DNA of 64,000 nucleotides from Bdellovibrionales bacterium RIFCSPHIGHO2_01_FULL_40_29 (GTDB lineage: Bacteria; Bdellovibrionota; Bdellovibrionia; Bdellovibrionales; Bdellovibrionaceae), in assembly GCA_001771815.1 (NCBI GenBank), contig MEPU01000010.1:1-64000 (forward strand), read 5' to 3'. Numbering within the stretch: the first letter of the stretch is position 1; the number at the start of each line of letters is the position of its first letter. This document shows, one piece after another, positions 7,846 to 17,416 of the stretch. The notes beneath the pieces were generated by a model. The model was not told the DNA's origin. It saw nothing but the letters and a program-made list of their open reading frames with translations, and did no database searches. The position numbers and the translations under genes are program-made.

Positions 7846-10535
7846 CAATGTCTTTCCTGCGGCAGTACCGGTGGATTCTTATACGGAAGTTCAATCATAA
7901 ATTTTGACCCCTGCGGCGTATTGGGCTCGTACCAGATTCGACCTTTATGAAGTTCGACAATTCCTTGAACAATCGAAAGCCCTAAGCCTGTCCCACCCGC
8001 TGGTGTTCCAGGAACACGAAAAAATTTATCAAAAAGAAGTGGAACAAATTCTTCTGGAACTCCGACTCCATTATCGATGACTGAAATAAGAACTTTCTGA
8101 TTTTTTAATTCCGCCTTGATCACGATATTTGAACGAGGACCTGCGTACTGAATAGAATTAAGAACAATATTTGAAAGCGCGTGTTCAAAAAGTCTAAAAT
8201 CAATTTCAATCAATCCGATATCTTCCGCAATAAATGAACTCATTTTTTGTTCGCCAACATTTTTCTCTAACTTTTTCAAAACAACACCAATCAAATCACT
8301 GAGATCATGCCATTCCAGCTTCAATCCTAAAACTCCGGAATTAAGACGGCTCATATCTAAAAGATTCTCAATCACGCGGTTCAGTCTTTCGCCAGCATCG
8401 GCCAGGCTTTCGGCGATCCCGGCAATCTCTTGACTCTTTGCGGAGTGGCTTTCCAGGGCCGAGACTGATCCTAAAATGGCAGTCAATGGCGTTCTCATTT
8501 CGTGCGAAATTGAATTAAGCAGCGTTTGATGTAGCATTTCAGAATCTTTCAAGCGCTGAGACTCCGCAAGTCTTCGGCTTAAAAAATGCCTTTCGATAGA
8601 AATCCCTAACTGAGTTGTGATTGAATTCAATAAATTCTGCTGATCGATACTTAATTTTTTAAGTTTTTTCTCGGGCCTAAATAGAAAAACTCCCACAATT
8701 TCGCTGACACCTTGAAGTGGAATATACAGGGAACGGGCTTGCCCCAGGGTATCTGTCGACCACCCCGCAGGCTTTTGATTCTGAAAACTCCAAATGGCTA
8801 CGGCTTGCTCTTTTTCATCCAGATCAAATTGGACTAAATCAATTCTGTCAAACTGCAGAGCACCTTCTTTTGATTTTAAAATAACAATGGCTCGCCCTTT
8901 TAAAATATCAGAAACCCGCTCCGTTACTTTTTTAATGAATTCGGTTTTATTCTGGCTATTTGAAATATCTTGAAGAACCAGATTCAAAACATTTGTTTTT
9001 TCTTCGCGCTCGCGAATTAAATTTTCATGAACACGAATACGATTGGTTAAAAATCCCGTAATAATTGCCACGACGAAATAAGAAATACACAAAATAACAT
9101 CATCTGGTTGAGAAATAACAAACGTGAACCGTGGCGGAATAAATCCAAAATTCCAGACAACTGCACTCAGTGTCGCAGTAAAGAGCACAGCCCCCATACT
9201 TCCGGAAAGACCCGCAATAATCACAGCCAGTAAAAAAATAAAACCCACCGCCCGATATCCAATAAGTGGTTCAAATAAAGCACCCAAAAGACTTACAAAA
9301 ATCAAATACCAAAATGAGTAGTAATACTTCATCCATCCGCTTTGAGTTCGATAAAGAGACACCTCATCCGCGAAAGAAGCAGTCGCTTGTTCGGGCTTAT
9401 CTTGACGAATCACATGAATATCGACCTCTAGACTCTCTTTCACAAGTCTGTCTAAAAGAGATCCCCCTTCAATAACATTTCTAAACCATCTTCGGCTGGG
9501 ACGTCCGACCACAACTTGTGTCACATTTTTCTGACGACAGATACGCTTCAGAGCAGAAGCCAGATCCGCATCCGCCGTCGTGATCACTTCAGCATTTAAC
9601 TCTCGCGCCAGATTCAAATTCTTAATCAGTTGAGCTTGATCCTCTTCATTCAATGTAATTCCAGTATCCACATGAACAGCGATCCAAGGGGCTTCTAAAT
9701 TATAGGCCAACCTTCGAGTTGCGCGGATGATTTTTTCTGAATAGGGGCTATGGGATACGGCCACCAAAAGTCGCTCATTCGTTTGCCATGGACTTTCATC
9801 ACGAGTGACAGAAAATTTTTGCAAGTCCTGATCGACTCTTTCGGCCGTCATTCTCAGAGCAATTTCCCGCAAGGCCGTTAATTTATCCTCTTTAAAAAAA
9901 TTCTGAGTCGCGGCTTCTGCCTTCTCCCCCAGATAGACTTTGCCTTCTTTTAATCTTTTCAAAAGTTCCGAGGGAGCAATATCGACCAGTTCGACAAGAT
10001 GAGTTTTCTCAAGGAGGCTATCTGGAACAGATTCACGAATCGAAATCCCTGTAATAGCTTCAACACTTTCTTTGCGACTCTCAAAATGTTGAATATTTAA
10101 AGCCGTATAAACATCGATCCCCGCATCTAATAGTTCGAGAACATCTTGATACCTTTTAGGATGCCGAGAACCCGGTCCATTGGTGTGAGCCAGCTCATCC
10201 ACAACAACAACTTGTGGTTTACGTTGCAGAATCGCATCCAGATCCATTTCTTCGATTTCTGTTTTTCGATAATGCAACTTTTTTCGAGGAATAACTTCTA
10301 AACCAGTAACCAGCGCTGCTGTTTCAACACGACCATGTGTTTCCACAACACCAATTACAATATCAGCTCCTTCATTCTTTTTTTGATGAGCCGCTTTCAG
10401 CATGGCAAAAGTTTTACCAACCCCTGCAGACATTCCTAGAAAAAGACGCAGCTTTCCCTTTGATGTGGCTCTGTCGTCATCATCAATGATTTTGAGTAAA
10501 GCATCTGGATCTAGTCTGCGTTCATTAGAATTCAA
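7845..10535 (-). CDS. kdpD: KdpD potassium sensor kinase
   Basis: An 896-residue protein of normal KdpD length and domain order. The N-terminal KdpD domain has Walker A GMSAGVGKT (about 34-42) and VVVDELAHTNGPGSRHPKRY (110-129). Then come a universal-stress-like domain (255-380), four membrane helices (405-497), a GAF-like region (520-645), HisKA with SISHEMRTP (H678) and a HATPase with DNGVGVP and GGTGLGLSI. It senses potassium availability and phosphorylates KdpE. All key motifs are present. Confidence 0.96.
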   Translation of the reverse strand: MNSNERRLDPDALLKIIDDDDRATSKGKLRLFLGMSAGVGKTFAMLKAAHQKKNEGADIVIGVVETHGRVETAALVTGLEVIPRKKLHYRKTEIEEMDLDAILQRKPQVVVVDELAHTNGPGSRHPKRYQDVLELLDAGIDVYTALNIQHFESRKESVEAITGISIRESVPDSLLEKTHLVELVDIAPSELLKRLKEGKVYLGEKAEAATQNFFKEDKLTALREIALRMTAERVDQDLQKFSVTRDESPWQTNERLLVAVSHSPYSEKIIRATRRLAYNLEAPWIAVHVDTGITLNEEDQAQLIKNLNLARELNAEVITTADADLASALKRICRQKNVTQVVVGRPSRRWFRNVIEGGSLLDRLVKESLEVDIHVIRQDKPEQATASFADEVSLYRTQSGWMKYYYSFWYLIFVSLLGALFEPLIGYRAVGFIFLLAVIIAGLSGSMGAVLFTATLSAVVWNFGFIPPRFTFVISQPDDVILCISYFVVAIITGFLTNRIRVHENLIREREEKTNVLNLVLQDISNSQNKTEFIKKVTERVSDILKGRAIVILKSKEGALQFDRIDLVQFDLDEKEQAVAIWSFQNQKPAGWSTDTLGQARSLYIPLQGVSEIVGVFLFRPEKKLKKLSIDQQNLLNSITTQLGISIERHFLSRRLAESQRLKDSEMLHQTLLNSISHEMRTPLTAILGSVSALESHSAKSQEIAGIAESLADAGERLNRVIENLLDMSRLNSGVLGLKLEWHDLSDLIGVVLKKLEKNVGEQKMSSFIAEDIGLIEIDFRLFEHALSNIVLNSIQYAGPRSNIVIKAELKNQKVLISVIDNGVGVPEEFVPLLFDKFFRVPGTPAGGTGLGLSIVQGIVELHKGRIWYEPNTPQGSKFMIELPYKNPPVLPQERH

Positions 10536-10558
10536 ATCGAACTCCGATCAATTTCTAT

Positions 10559-11116
10559 TTATAAAGCTAAATGATCTAATGCTAAATTCAGCTTCAGTAC
10601 ATTCACCCGTGGTTCACCAAAAATACCAAACTGTCGTGGTTCCGTCAGTTCATTGATAAGATGGCGCAGGGTGGTGTCCGCCAGATCTCGAACTTTTGCA
10701 ATTCGTTGGATTTGATATAACGCAGCCTCGGGACTAATATGCGGATCCAAACCGCTTGCCGAAGCAAATACAAGATCCTGTGGAGGCAACTCGGGATGAT
10801 CCAGAATTTTATTCTTTTGGATTCTCTCGCTCACCTGTTTTTTAAGATCAGCACTCATTTGTCCCAAATTTGACCCTCCTGATAAAAGCGGATTGTGATT
10901 CACCGCTGACGGTCGAGACCAAAAATACTTGGGATCTTCAAAGTTCTGTGAAATCAATATAGATCCAACCATGTGACCACCTCTAGAAATAAACTGACCT
11001 TGCGCTTGGTCTTTAAAAAAAGCACCACTCAGACCTGTTACAAACGCAGGATATACAATTCCTGTTACTACACTTAAGATCACAAACATTTTCAGACCAA
11101 TAAATAATTGTTTCAT
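10559..11116 (-). CDS. kdpC: KdpC subunit of K+-transporting ATPase
   Basis: A 185-residue protein of typical KdpC size: one N-terminal membrane helix (LKMFVILSVVTGIVYPAFVTG) and a periplasmic domain with the family motifs YFWSRPSAV and ASGLDPHISPEAA. KdpC stabilises the KdpFABC complex and assists ATP use by KdpB. It follows kdpB by 9 bases. Confidence 0.96.
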   Translation of the reverse strand: MKQLFIGLKMFVILSVVTGIVYPAFVTGLSGAFFKDQAQGQFISRGGHMVGSILISQNFEDPKYFWSRPSAVNHNPLLSGGSNLGQMSADLKKQVSERIQKNKILDHPELPPQDLVFASASGLDPHISPEAALYQIQRIAKVRDLADTTLRHLINELTEPRQFGIFGEPRVNVLKLNLALDHLAL

Positions 11117-11125
11117 AACATCCTC

Positions 11126-13219
11126 TTAAATAAGTCCGATACGATTAATAATAAGATCAATGATTTTTATACCTACAAATGGAATGATTAATCCACCGAA
11201 GCCGTAAATAAATAAATTTCTTTGCAATATTTTTGAAGCCTCTAAAGCTTGATATTGAACTCCTTTAAGAGCCAATGGAATCAAAGCCACGATGACAAGT
11301 GCATTAAATATCACAGCGCTCAGTATCGCACTTTGAGGACTTTCAAGACCCATGATATTCAATTCTCCCAAAGGACCTTGGGACTGCCCCTGGATGATAT
11401 ACAATGTTCCAAATAAGGCCGGAAGAATTGCAAAATACTTTGCGATATCATTCGCAATACTAAATGTGGTCAAACTTCCACGAGTCATCAAAAGCTGTTT
11501 TCCAATTTCAACAATTTCAATCAGCTTTGTTGGATTCGAATCCAGATCCACCATATTACCAGCTTCACGAGCCGCCTGCGTTCCTGTATTCATGGCGACC
11601 CCCACATCAGCTTGCGCCAAGGCCGGAGCATCATTTGTTCCATCACCAGTCATGGCAACAAGATGTCCCCGAGATTGCTCTTCACGAATTCTTTTCAACT
11701 TTGCCTCAGGTGTTGCTTGCGACATAAAATCATCCACACCGGCTTCCGCAGCAATGGCTGCTGCCGTCAATGGATTATCACCTGTAATCATAACCGTTCT
11801 AATTCCCATTTTTCGAAGTTCAGCAAACCGATCTTTGATCCCACCTTTAACGACGTCTTTAAGTTGAATCACTCCCAGAATGTCTCCATTATCTATAACC
11901 ACAAGTGGCGTCCCACCTGCTTTGGCGACTTGCTCAACAAGACCATCAAGATCTGGAGGAATTTTAAATCCGGATTCTTTAGCAAAGTCTTTTATAGAAT
12001 CAGACGCCCCTTTTCGAATTTGTCTGTCTTTGCCATTTTGATCTTTAAAGTTCACGCCACTCATACGTGTCTGCGCAGCAAATGGGATAAATTCGGCATT
12101 TTGGGGCGTCAGTGTTTCTGCGCGAAGTTCAAATTTTTCTTTCGCAAGAACAACAATCGATCGCCCTTCCGCTGTGCTATCCGCCATAGATGACAACTGT
12201 GCGGATTCGGCCAATCGCTCAACACGCACACCAGACACCGCTAAAAAAGAAGAGGCCATTCGATTTCCAAGAGTGATTGTGCCTGTTTTATCTAACAACA
12301 GCACATCGATATCTCCGGCGGCTTCGACAGCCCGACCGCTGGTCGCAATCACGTTTCTTCGAATCAGACGATCCATCCCGCTGATACCAATGGCACTTAA
12401 TAGTCCACCGATTGTGGTTGGAATCAAACAAACTAATAAAGCCACCAATACAGGAACCGTCATGATTTCATCCAAATTTTGTCCCGTGACTTGACTGGCA
12501 TAATCAGCAAAAGGCTTCAATGTCATCACACCCAGAACAAAAACGATCGTCAGTCCAGATAAAATAATACTCAGTGCTATTTCATTGGGAGTTTTTTGTC
12601 GTTGAGCCCCTTCAACTAAAGAGATCATGCGATCCAGAAAACTATTTCCCGCTTCGGCAGTAATGACGATCTCGATGCGATCACTTAATACTTTAGTTCC
12701 ACCCGTCACAGCACTTCGGTCACCACCACTTTCTCTGATGACAGGAGCGGATTCTCCGGTGATTGCGGACTCATCGACACTGGCAATACCATCGATCACT
12801 TCACCATCTCCGGGAATAAGATCACCCGCTTCGCAAATGACGACATCATGTTTTCTGAGATCTGACGCCGAAACAGTGGTTTCAATTCCATCTTTAAGTA
12901 AACGAGCTTTGGTGGTCGTTCTTGTTTTTTTTAGTTCTTCAGCTTGTGCTTTACCTCGCCCTTCAGCAATGGCTTCAGCAAAATTAGCAAACAGCACCGT
13001 AAACCAAAGCCACACCGTAATTTGTATTTCAAAGGATTGTGACGAGCTCTTTCCAAAAAGCACAATCAGCAACGTCAACAATGCTCCGATTTCGGTCACA
13101 AACATGACCGGATTCTTAGCCTGAATCCTAGGATCTAATTTATAAAAAGATTCTTTCAATGCCGGAAATAAAATTTTCGGATTGAGCCACTGTTTTTCTT
13201 GTTTTTTTGATAATTCCAT
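11126..13219 (-). CDS. kdpB: KdpB ATPase subunit
   Basis: A 697-residue P-type ATPase catalytic subunit. Visible motifs are TGES (154-157), phosphorylation loop DKTGTIT with D310, [10 protein letters not shown] and [10 protein letters not shown] in the nucleotide and P domains, and membrane helices flanking [10 protein letters not shown]. It hydrolyses ATP to drive K+ uptake with KdpA. It sits 15 bases downstream of kdpA with operon spacing. Open frames on the plus strand across it are shadows. Confidence 0.97.
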   Translation of the reverse strand: MELSKKQEKQWLNPKILFPALKESFYKLDPRIQAKNPVMFVTEIGALLTLLIVLFGKSSSQSFEIQITVWLWFTVLFANFAEAIAEGRGKAQAEELKKTRTTTKARLLKDGIETTVSASDLRKHDVVICEAGDLIPGDGEVIDGIASVDESAITGESAPVIRESGGDRSAVTGGTKVLSDRIEIVITAEAGNSFLDRMISLVEGAQRQKTPNEIALSIILSGLTIVFVLGVMTLKPFADYASQVTGQNLDEIMTVPVLVALLVCLIPTTIGGLLSAIGISGMDRLIRRNVIATSGRAVEAAGDIDVLLLDKTGTITLGNRMASSFLAVSGVRVERLAESAQLSSMADSTAEGRSIVVLAKEKFELRAETLTPQNAEFIPFAAQTRMSGVNFKDQNGKDRQIRKGASDSIKDFAKESGFKIPPDLDGLVEQVAKAGGTPLVVIDNGDILGVIQLKDVVKGGIKDRFAELRKMGIRTVMITGDNPLTAAAIAAEAGVDDFMSQATPEAKLKRIREEQSRGHLVAMTGDGTNDAPALAQADVGVAMNTGTQAAREAGNMVDLDSNPTKLIEIVEIGKQLLMTRGSLTTFSIANDIAKYFAILPALFGTLYIIQGQSQGPLGELNIMGLESPQSAILSAVIFNALVIVALIPLALKGVQYQALEASKILQRNLFIYGFGGLIIPFVGIKIIDLIINRIGLI

Positions 13220-13234
13220 AACGACCTCAATCGA

Positions 13235-14926
13235 CTAAAATGTTTGTCCATTTAATATTAAAAAGTGTTCAACAATAGGACCCAGAAAAAGTGCCGGAAG
13301 AAAAGTCAATGCACCAACAATCAAAATCACTCCGACTAACAACACACCAAATGTAAAAGTGTCCGTTGCAAAAGTTCCTGACGAAGTCGGTGTTATTTTT
13401 TTTGTTGCTAAATTTCCCGCAATCGCAAGAACTGGCAAGATCACTACAAATCGTCCAATCAACATGCTCAGACCAAGTAAAATATTAAAATAAGGCGTAT
13501 TCGCGTTTAATCCTGCAAAGGCACTTCCGTTATTTGCCGCAGCTGATGTGAATGCATACAAAATCTCGGTGAACCCATGCGGTCCCTTATTTGTCAGACT
13601 TGATAATGCCATCGGAAGCACGCTCGAGACCGCTGTTCCCAATAGAATAATGGCACACGGAGCCAGAATACCAAAGAGCGTCCACTTCATTTCGTAAAAT
13701 TCAATTTTTTTACCCAAATATTCAGGACTTCGTCCGACCATCAAACCCGAAAGAAATACTGTCAGTAAAACAAAAAGAAGCATCCCGTACATTCCCGCAC
13801 CGACTCCGCCAAATATAACTTCGCCCATCAGCATATTAAATAGAGCCACGCCACCAGACAATGGTGACAAACTGGAATGCATCGAGTTGACAGATCCATT
13901 GGAAGCCACAGTTGTTGCTGTTGACCAAATTAAACTGTTGATGACGCCTAATCGAGTTTCTTTTCCTTCCATAATTCCTGAGTATCCCAGAACAGAATTA
14001 TGAGAATACTCAGAGACAATTGAAACTCCAAGACCTGCAATCCAAACAGAAAACATCACTAAAAAAATAGTGATCCCTTGCCGGAAGGAGCCAACCATTT
14101 TTCCATACGCAAAAACAAGTGCTCCGGGGATCAGTAAAATAGCAAGCATTTGTAAAAAATTAGAAAATGGAGTCGGATTTTCGAAAGGATGCGCCGAGTT
14201 TGTGTTGAAAAAACCACCACCATTGGTTCCAAGTTGCTTGATGGCAACTTGCGAAGCGGCCAAACCTCCGGGAATGGACTGTGTCGCTCCCTCTAACGTG
14301 GTGACAACTTGATAACTCGAAAAATTTTGAATCACACCTTGCCCCACAAGAACAACAGAAAAAACAAGAGACAACGGAAGAAGTATGTACACAGTTGAGC
14401 GTGTTAAATCGACCCAAAAATTCCCAATCTTTGAAGTCTGTTTAACTTTAATTCCCCGCACCAGTGCCGCAAAAACAGCTATACCCGTTGCCGCACTAAC
14501 GAAATTTTGTACTGTTAATCCCAGCATTTGCGTCAAATATGATAATGCGCCTTCACCACCATAAGATTGCCAATTCGTATTCGTCATAAAACTTACTGCT
14601 GTATTAAAACTTTGATCCCAACTGATATTGGAAAGACTCTGCGGATTCAGTGGCAAATATTTTTGCGTCAGCTGCAAAAGAAATACAAATAGAAACCCAA
14701 GAAAGTTAAACACCAAAAGGGATTTGGCGTAGCTCTTCCAATTCATTTCATCAGAGGGGTTAACTCCAGAAAATTTATAGATAGCTTTTTCTAACCATCC
14801 CAGAATGGGTGTTAGAAATGTTTTCTTACCCATCAGAACAGAAGCGATAAAAGCACCTAGAATGGGTGTTAAAAGTAGAAAAACAGCGATATAGACGATC
14901 AGTTGAATAACATCATTTGCTTCCAT
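13235..14926 (-). CDS. kdpA: KdpA potassium-binding subunit
   Basis: A 563-residue membrane protein with about ten helices and the KdpA selectivity regions, for example TNTNWQSYGGE, NGGGFFNTNSAHPFENPTP and AAANNGSAFAGL. It binds and translocates K+. The ATG at 14926 is preferred over one at 14962 because GAGGA lies just upstream and it leaves kdpF its own frame; the region before it encodes KdpF, overlapping only the longer ORF. Confidence 0.96.
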   Translation of the reverse strand: MEANDVIQLIVYIAVFLLLTPILGAFIASVLMGKKTFLTPILGWLEKAIYKFSGVNPSDEMNWKSYAKSLLVFNFLGFLFVFLLQLTQKYLPLNPQSLSNISWDQSFNTAVSFMTNTNWQSYGGEGALSYLTQMLGLTVQNFVSAATGIAVFAALVRGIKVKQTSKIGNFWVDLTRSTVYILLPLSLVFSVVLVGQGVIQNFSSYQVVTTLEGATQSIPGGLAASQVAIKQLGTNGGGFFNTNSAHPFENPTPFSNFLQMLAILLIPGALVFAYGKMVGSFRQGITIFLVMFSVWIAGLGVSIVSEYSHNSVLGYSGIMEGKETRLGVINSLIWSTATTVASNGSVNSMHSSLSPLSGGVALFNMLMGEVIFGGVGAGMYGMLLFVLLTVFLSGLMVGRSPEYLGKKIEFYEMKWTLFGILAPCAIILLGTAVSSVLPMALSSLTNKGPHGFTEILYAFTSAAANNGSAFAGLNANTPYFNILLGLSMLIGRFVVILPVLAIAGNLATKKITPTSSGTFATDTFTFGVLLVGVILIVGALTFLPALFLGPIVEHFLILNGQTF

Positions 14927-14933
14927 GATGTCC

Positions 14934-15017
14934 TCAAAACTTCTCTGGATTGAAAAGGGCATAGGTCAAATAACTTAAAACACCTAAGCCAACAATCCCT
15001 GCAATGATGAAATCCAT
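14934..15017 (-). CDS. kdpF: KdpF small membrane subunit
   Basis: A 27-residue ORF: one membrane helix (FIIAGIVGLGVLSYLTYALF) followed by the conserved KdpF end NPEKF. It has AGG upstream of the ATG and ends 7 bases before kdpA. KdpF is a small lipid-like subunit stabilising KdpFABC, and its position at the head of the operon is canonical. It is short enough that automated annotation could miss it. Confidence 0.92.
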   Translation of the reverse strand: MDFIIAGIVGLGVLSYLTYALFNPEKF

Positions 15018-15026
15018 AAAAAACCT

Positions 15027-15056
15027 CCGGCGGTATTCCTAGGGTAGGACCGCCGG
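15027..15056. promoter_or_regulatory. GC-rich palindrome upstream of kdpF
   Basis: A perfect 8-bp inverted repeat CCGGCGGT/ACCGCCGG with a 14-base spacer that contains a CCTAGG palindrome. It abuts the kdpF Shine-Dalgarno and overlaps the KdpE-like box. It could be an operator around the core promoter or, if transcribed, a leader hairpin masking the ribosome site. Confidence 0.5.
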
Positions 15057-15074
15057 GTGTAAAAATGATATAAA
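15052..15074 (-). promoter_or_regulatory. Predicted KdpE operator
   Basis: The 23-base minus-strand stretch begins TTTATA, runs through a T-tract and ends TTTTTACACCCGGC. Compared with the E. coli KdpE site as I remember it (TTTATA-T-rich-TTTACACCCCGC), about 19 of 23 positions agree. It sits 34 bases upstream of the kdpF start, in front of the operon that encodes kdpE, supporting autoregulation under low potassium. The comparison rests on memory. Confidence 0.65.
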
Positions 15075-15087
15075 AATTGCTGGCAAT

Positions 15088-15474
15088 TTAGTTTAATTGA
15101 TACGGATCGGATAACTTTTTAATTTGTTCTTTTTCCATTTTAAGAGCTTCGGCTTGTTCTCTCGTGTATTCTGTACTGCAACCTTCGAATATTTCAGCTT
15201 TCACGATGCTTCCTTCAATCTGCTGAATTAAACTGTCCAGATCTTCACCAGAAAGATTATCCAATTCATGCTGTAAAGCTCTGCCAATAAAAAACTGTTC
15301 TGCCCCGGGTTTATGTTTCTGGGCATAACGATACAGCTCAATATCAGCTTGCACTTGTGATCTTTGGATATCTTGGCAGTCAGCAGCTGAAGCCTTCACT
15401 GAAGAGATTAAAAATCCAGCGACAATTAATCCCGTCAAGAATAATTTAAAATGTGATTTTGCTTTTAAGTTCAA
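15088..15474 (-). CDS. Secreted hypothetical protein, helical
   Basis: A 128-residue protein with a signal peptide (LFLTGLIVAGFLISSVKASA) and a helical, charged mature part with two cysteines (ADCQD and EGCSTEY) that could pair. Its 3' end is close to the kdp control region, about 14 bases from the KdpE box, and the gene is transcribed away from the SnoaL gene. Family not recognised. Confidence 0.65.
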   Translation of the reverse strand: MNLKAKSHFKLFLTGLIVAGFLISSVKASAADCQDIQRSQVQADIELYRYAQKHKPGAEQFFIGRALQHELDNLSGEDLDSLIQQIEGSIVKAEIFEGCSTEYTREQAEALKMEKEQIKKLSDPYQLN

Positions 15475-15753
15475 AAAGGCCTCCTGGTTTAAAATTAAAT
15501 AAGTTCAACAAATAAAGAAGTAGCACTTTTTATACCGTAAAAATAAATCTCAGAAGCTCTCTACTAAGCTTTTATCCAACTTCATTTGAATTCAACTGTT
15601 TCAAAATGAGACAAAATCATTTTTTGCCATTTTTTGGTGACGACATGTAATGCACCGTTAACATGTGGCGCCTATTTTGCGATGTCATTAGAAAATATGA
15701 GTTTTGGGGAAGATTTCCCTTTCCCACTGCTACTTACAACAGGAGGATTTTTT

Positions 15754-16248
15754 ATGACCCAACAGCAACCTGCAGAGTTCACAGAAAGCAAACGCGGAAT
15801 TTCCGCTCACCTCGAGGCTGAAGTGCGCCAGCGTATGTCAGATTTTGCGGAAGCCTTTAAATCCATGAACATCAATAAAATCATGTCATTCTACGCTGAC
15901 GATGTTGTCGCTTTTGATATGACTCCTCCATTGCAATTTGTAGGAAAAGCCTCGTACCGAAAATCCTGGGAAAAAATGATGCCCATGATGAAATCCACTG
16001 ATCTATTTGAAATGCAAGATGTTAAAATTCACGTAAACGGAGATTTGGCATTTGTTCATTGTCTTTCACATATGATCGGCACAACCAGTGATAATCAATC
16101 CATCGATAGTTGGGTGCGCTACACGGGCGGTTTTAGAAAAATAAACGGAGCTTGGATGATCGTGCATGAACAAATTTCTGTTCCTGTCGATATGGAAACC
16201 AATAAAGCTCTTATGGATCTTAAACCAGAACCCACAGCGATTCATTAA
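15754..16248 (+). CDS. SnoaL / NTF2-like domain protein
   Basis: A 164-residue protein starting at 15754, where AGGAGG sits ideally; an upstream GTG/TTG extension lacks support. Residues 30-145 match the SnoaL/DUF4440 alpha+beta fold: FAEAFKSMNINKIMSFYADDVVAFD, then GKASYRKSWEKMM, and ending YTGGFRKINGAWMIVHEQISVP. Such proteins bind small hydrophobic ligands or act as isomerases or dehydratases. It is followed 34 bases later by a DUF1428 gene with an equally strong ribosome site, probably in one operon. Confidence 0.85.
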   Translation: MTQQQPAEFTESKRGISAHLEAEVRQRMSDFAEAFKSMNINKIMSFYADDVVAFDMTPPLQFVGKASYRKSWEKMMPMMKSTDLFEMQDVKIHVNGDLAFVHCLSHMIGTTSDNQSIDSWVRYTGGFRKINGAWMIVHEQISVPVDMETNKALMDLKPEPTAIH

Positions 16249-16282
16249 TCGCTGTCATCAAATAAAACACAGGAGGATTTAA

Positions 16283-16642
16283 ATGGCTCTCTACGTCGAT
16301 GGCTTTGTTGTTCCCGTTCCAAAAAAGAACATTAAAAAATATGAACACGTCGCTAAAATTGCCGGCCGAGTTTGGAAAAAACATGGCGCTCTAGAATACA
16401 AAGAATGTCTTGCGGACGATGTCAAAACTGGAAAATACACTTCATTTCCTCAGAGCGTGAAACTCAAACCCAACGAAGTTGTTTTCTTCTCGTGGATTGT
16501 CTACAAGTCGCGCGCCCACCGCGACAAAGTCATGAAAAAAGTCATGGCCGATCCAAAACTAAAAGACATGGGACCCGAGATGATGCCCTTCGATGGGAAA
16601 CGCATGATTTATGGTGGGTTCAAACCTGTGGTTAGTTTATAA
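16283..16642 (+). CDS. DUF1428 (YbaA-like) protein
   Basis: A 119-residue protein matching the DUF1428 ferredoxin-like dimeric alpha/beta barrel: YVDGFVVPVPKKNIKKYEHVA at the start, GALEYKECLADDV, SWIVYKSRAHRDKVMKKVM and MPFDGKRMIYGGFKP at the end. The function of the family is unknown. AGGAGG precedes the ATG and it likely shares a transcript with the SnoaL-like gene upstream. Confidence 0.9.
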   Translation: MALYVDGFVVPVPKKNIKKYEHVAKIAGRVWKKHGALEYKECLADDVKTGKYTSFPQSVKLKPNEVVFFSWIVYKSRAHRDKVMKKVMADPKLKDMGPEMMPFDGKRMIYGGFKPVVSL

Positions 16643-16712
16643 GTAGGAACTAATATATTTAAAATTGCTTATTTGGTGAACCCAGGGAACTCTATTCAAT
16701 GAAGGAGCCCTC

Positions 16713-16769
16713 ATGACATCTGTATATATTGCACTGTTTGAGCCAATTTATGATGAGAGAATCCATTAG
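16713..16769 (+). CDS. Possible 18-residue ORF
   Basis: ATG at 16713 has AAGGAG upstream at good spacing and opens an 18-codon frame (MTSVYIALFEPIYDERIH). It lies 40 bases before the next secreted gene. It may be a leader peptide, a truncated gene start or chance. Confidence 0.25.
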   Translation: MTSVYIALFEPIYDERIH

Positions 16770-16808
16770 AAATTGATTAAACAACGAAATGGACTTATAA
16801 GGATGCCT

Positions 16809-17351
16809 ATGAAAAAAATTAATAAAAGACAAGTATTTATTTTATCGATGCTCATGATTTTCAATAACACCAGCTTTGCAAATTCATCTGAGCAAGGACC
16901 AAAAGAATCTGGCTTATACAGCAGTCTGTTCTGCACCAACGCCGAAGAAAATATCACAATTGAAGCCACCGGCCCAAGCATCACTAAAACATCACCTTCA
17001 GTCAGAACATCTCAGGTTGAGAGCGCTGATGATTTCTTAATTCAAGTCAATACTCAAAAGTTTACATGGAATACCTATAAAAATGAGTTTTTAACAAACA
17101 CGAATCAAGAAACTCCCAACTACTTAATGAATCATCAGCTGCTTTTCGCACTTCCAAAAAGCAACGCTCAGAAAAATAAAATGTTCACTCCACTGGTCAG
17201 CAGCGGCAATTTACAATTATTAACTTCTGATTTTTATTTGAAATTGATCCACGATAACCAATCCAGTCCGTTTGTAGTTTTAACTGATCTTAAAACACAG
17301 ACAAACAAAACGATTTCATTAAAATGTCATATTCAAACACTAGGGTATTAA
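16809..17351 (+). CDS. Secreted hypothetical protein
   Basis: A 180-residue protein. The ATG at 16809 follows AAGGA by 6 bases and gives a signal peptide (about residues 1-22, ending TSFA). Upstream in-frame ATG (16803) and TTG (16773) are weaker. Two cysteines (LFCTN and LKCH near the C-terminus) could pair. No recognisable domain. Confidence 0.65.
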   Translation: MKKINKRQVFILSMLMIFNNTSFANSSEQGPKESGLYSSLFCTNAEENITIEATGPSITKTSPSVRTSQVESADDFLIQVNTQKFTWNTYKNEFLTNTNQETPNYLMNHQLLFALPKSNAQKNKMFTPLVSSGNLQLLTSDFYLKLIHDNQSSPFVVLTDLKTQTNKTISLKCHIQTLGY

Positions 17352-17416
17352 AACAGTCTATCAGCCACAAGATCATTGATGACTTTTTAAGTATTTAAAC
17401 GCAAAATAATTTTGTG

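Noticed and set aside
11352-12494. Several plus-strand open frames across kdpB
   Set aside because: They lie opposite a full-length kdpB with all motifs, have low-complexity or unrelated translations and no ribosome sites.
15643-15666. Two ACATGT hexamers 18 bp apart before the SnoaL gene
   Set aside because: Short palindromes expected by chance; no supporting promoter or regulator evidence.
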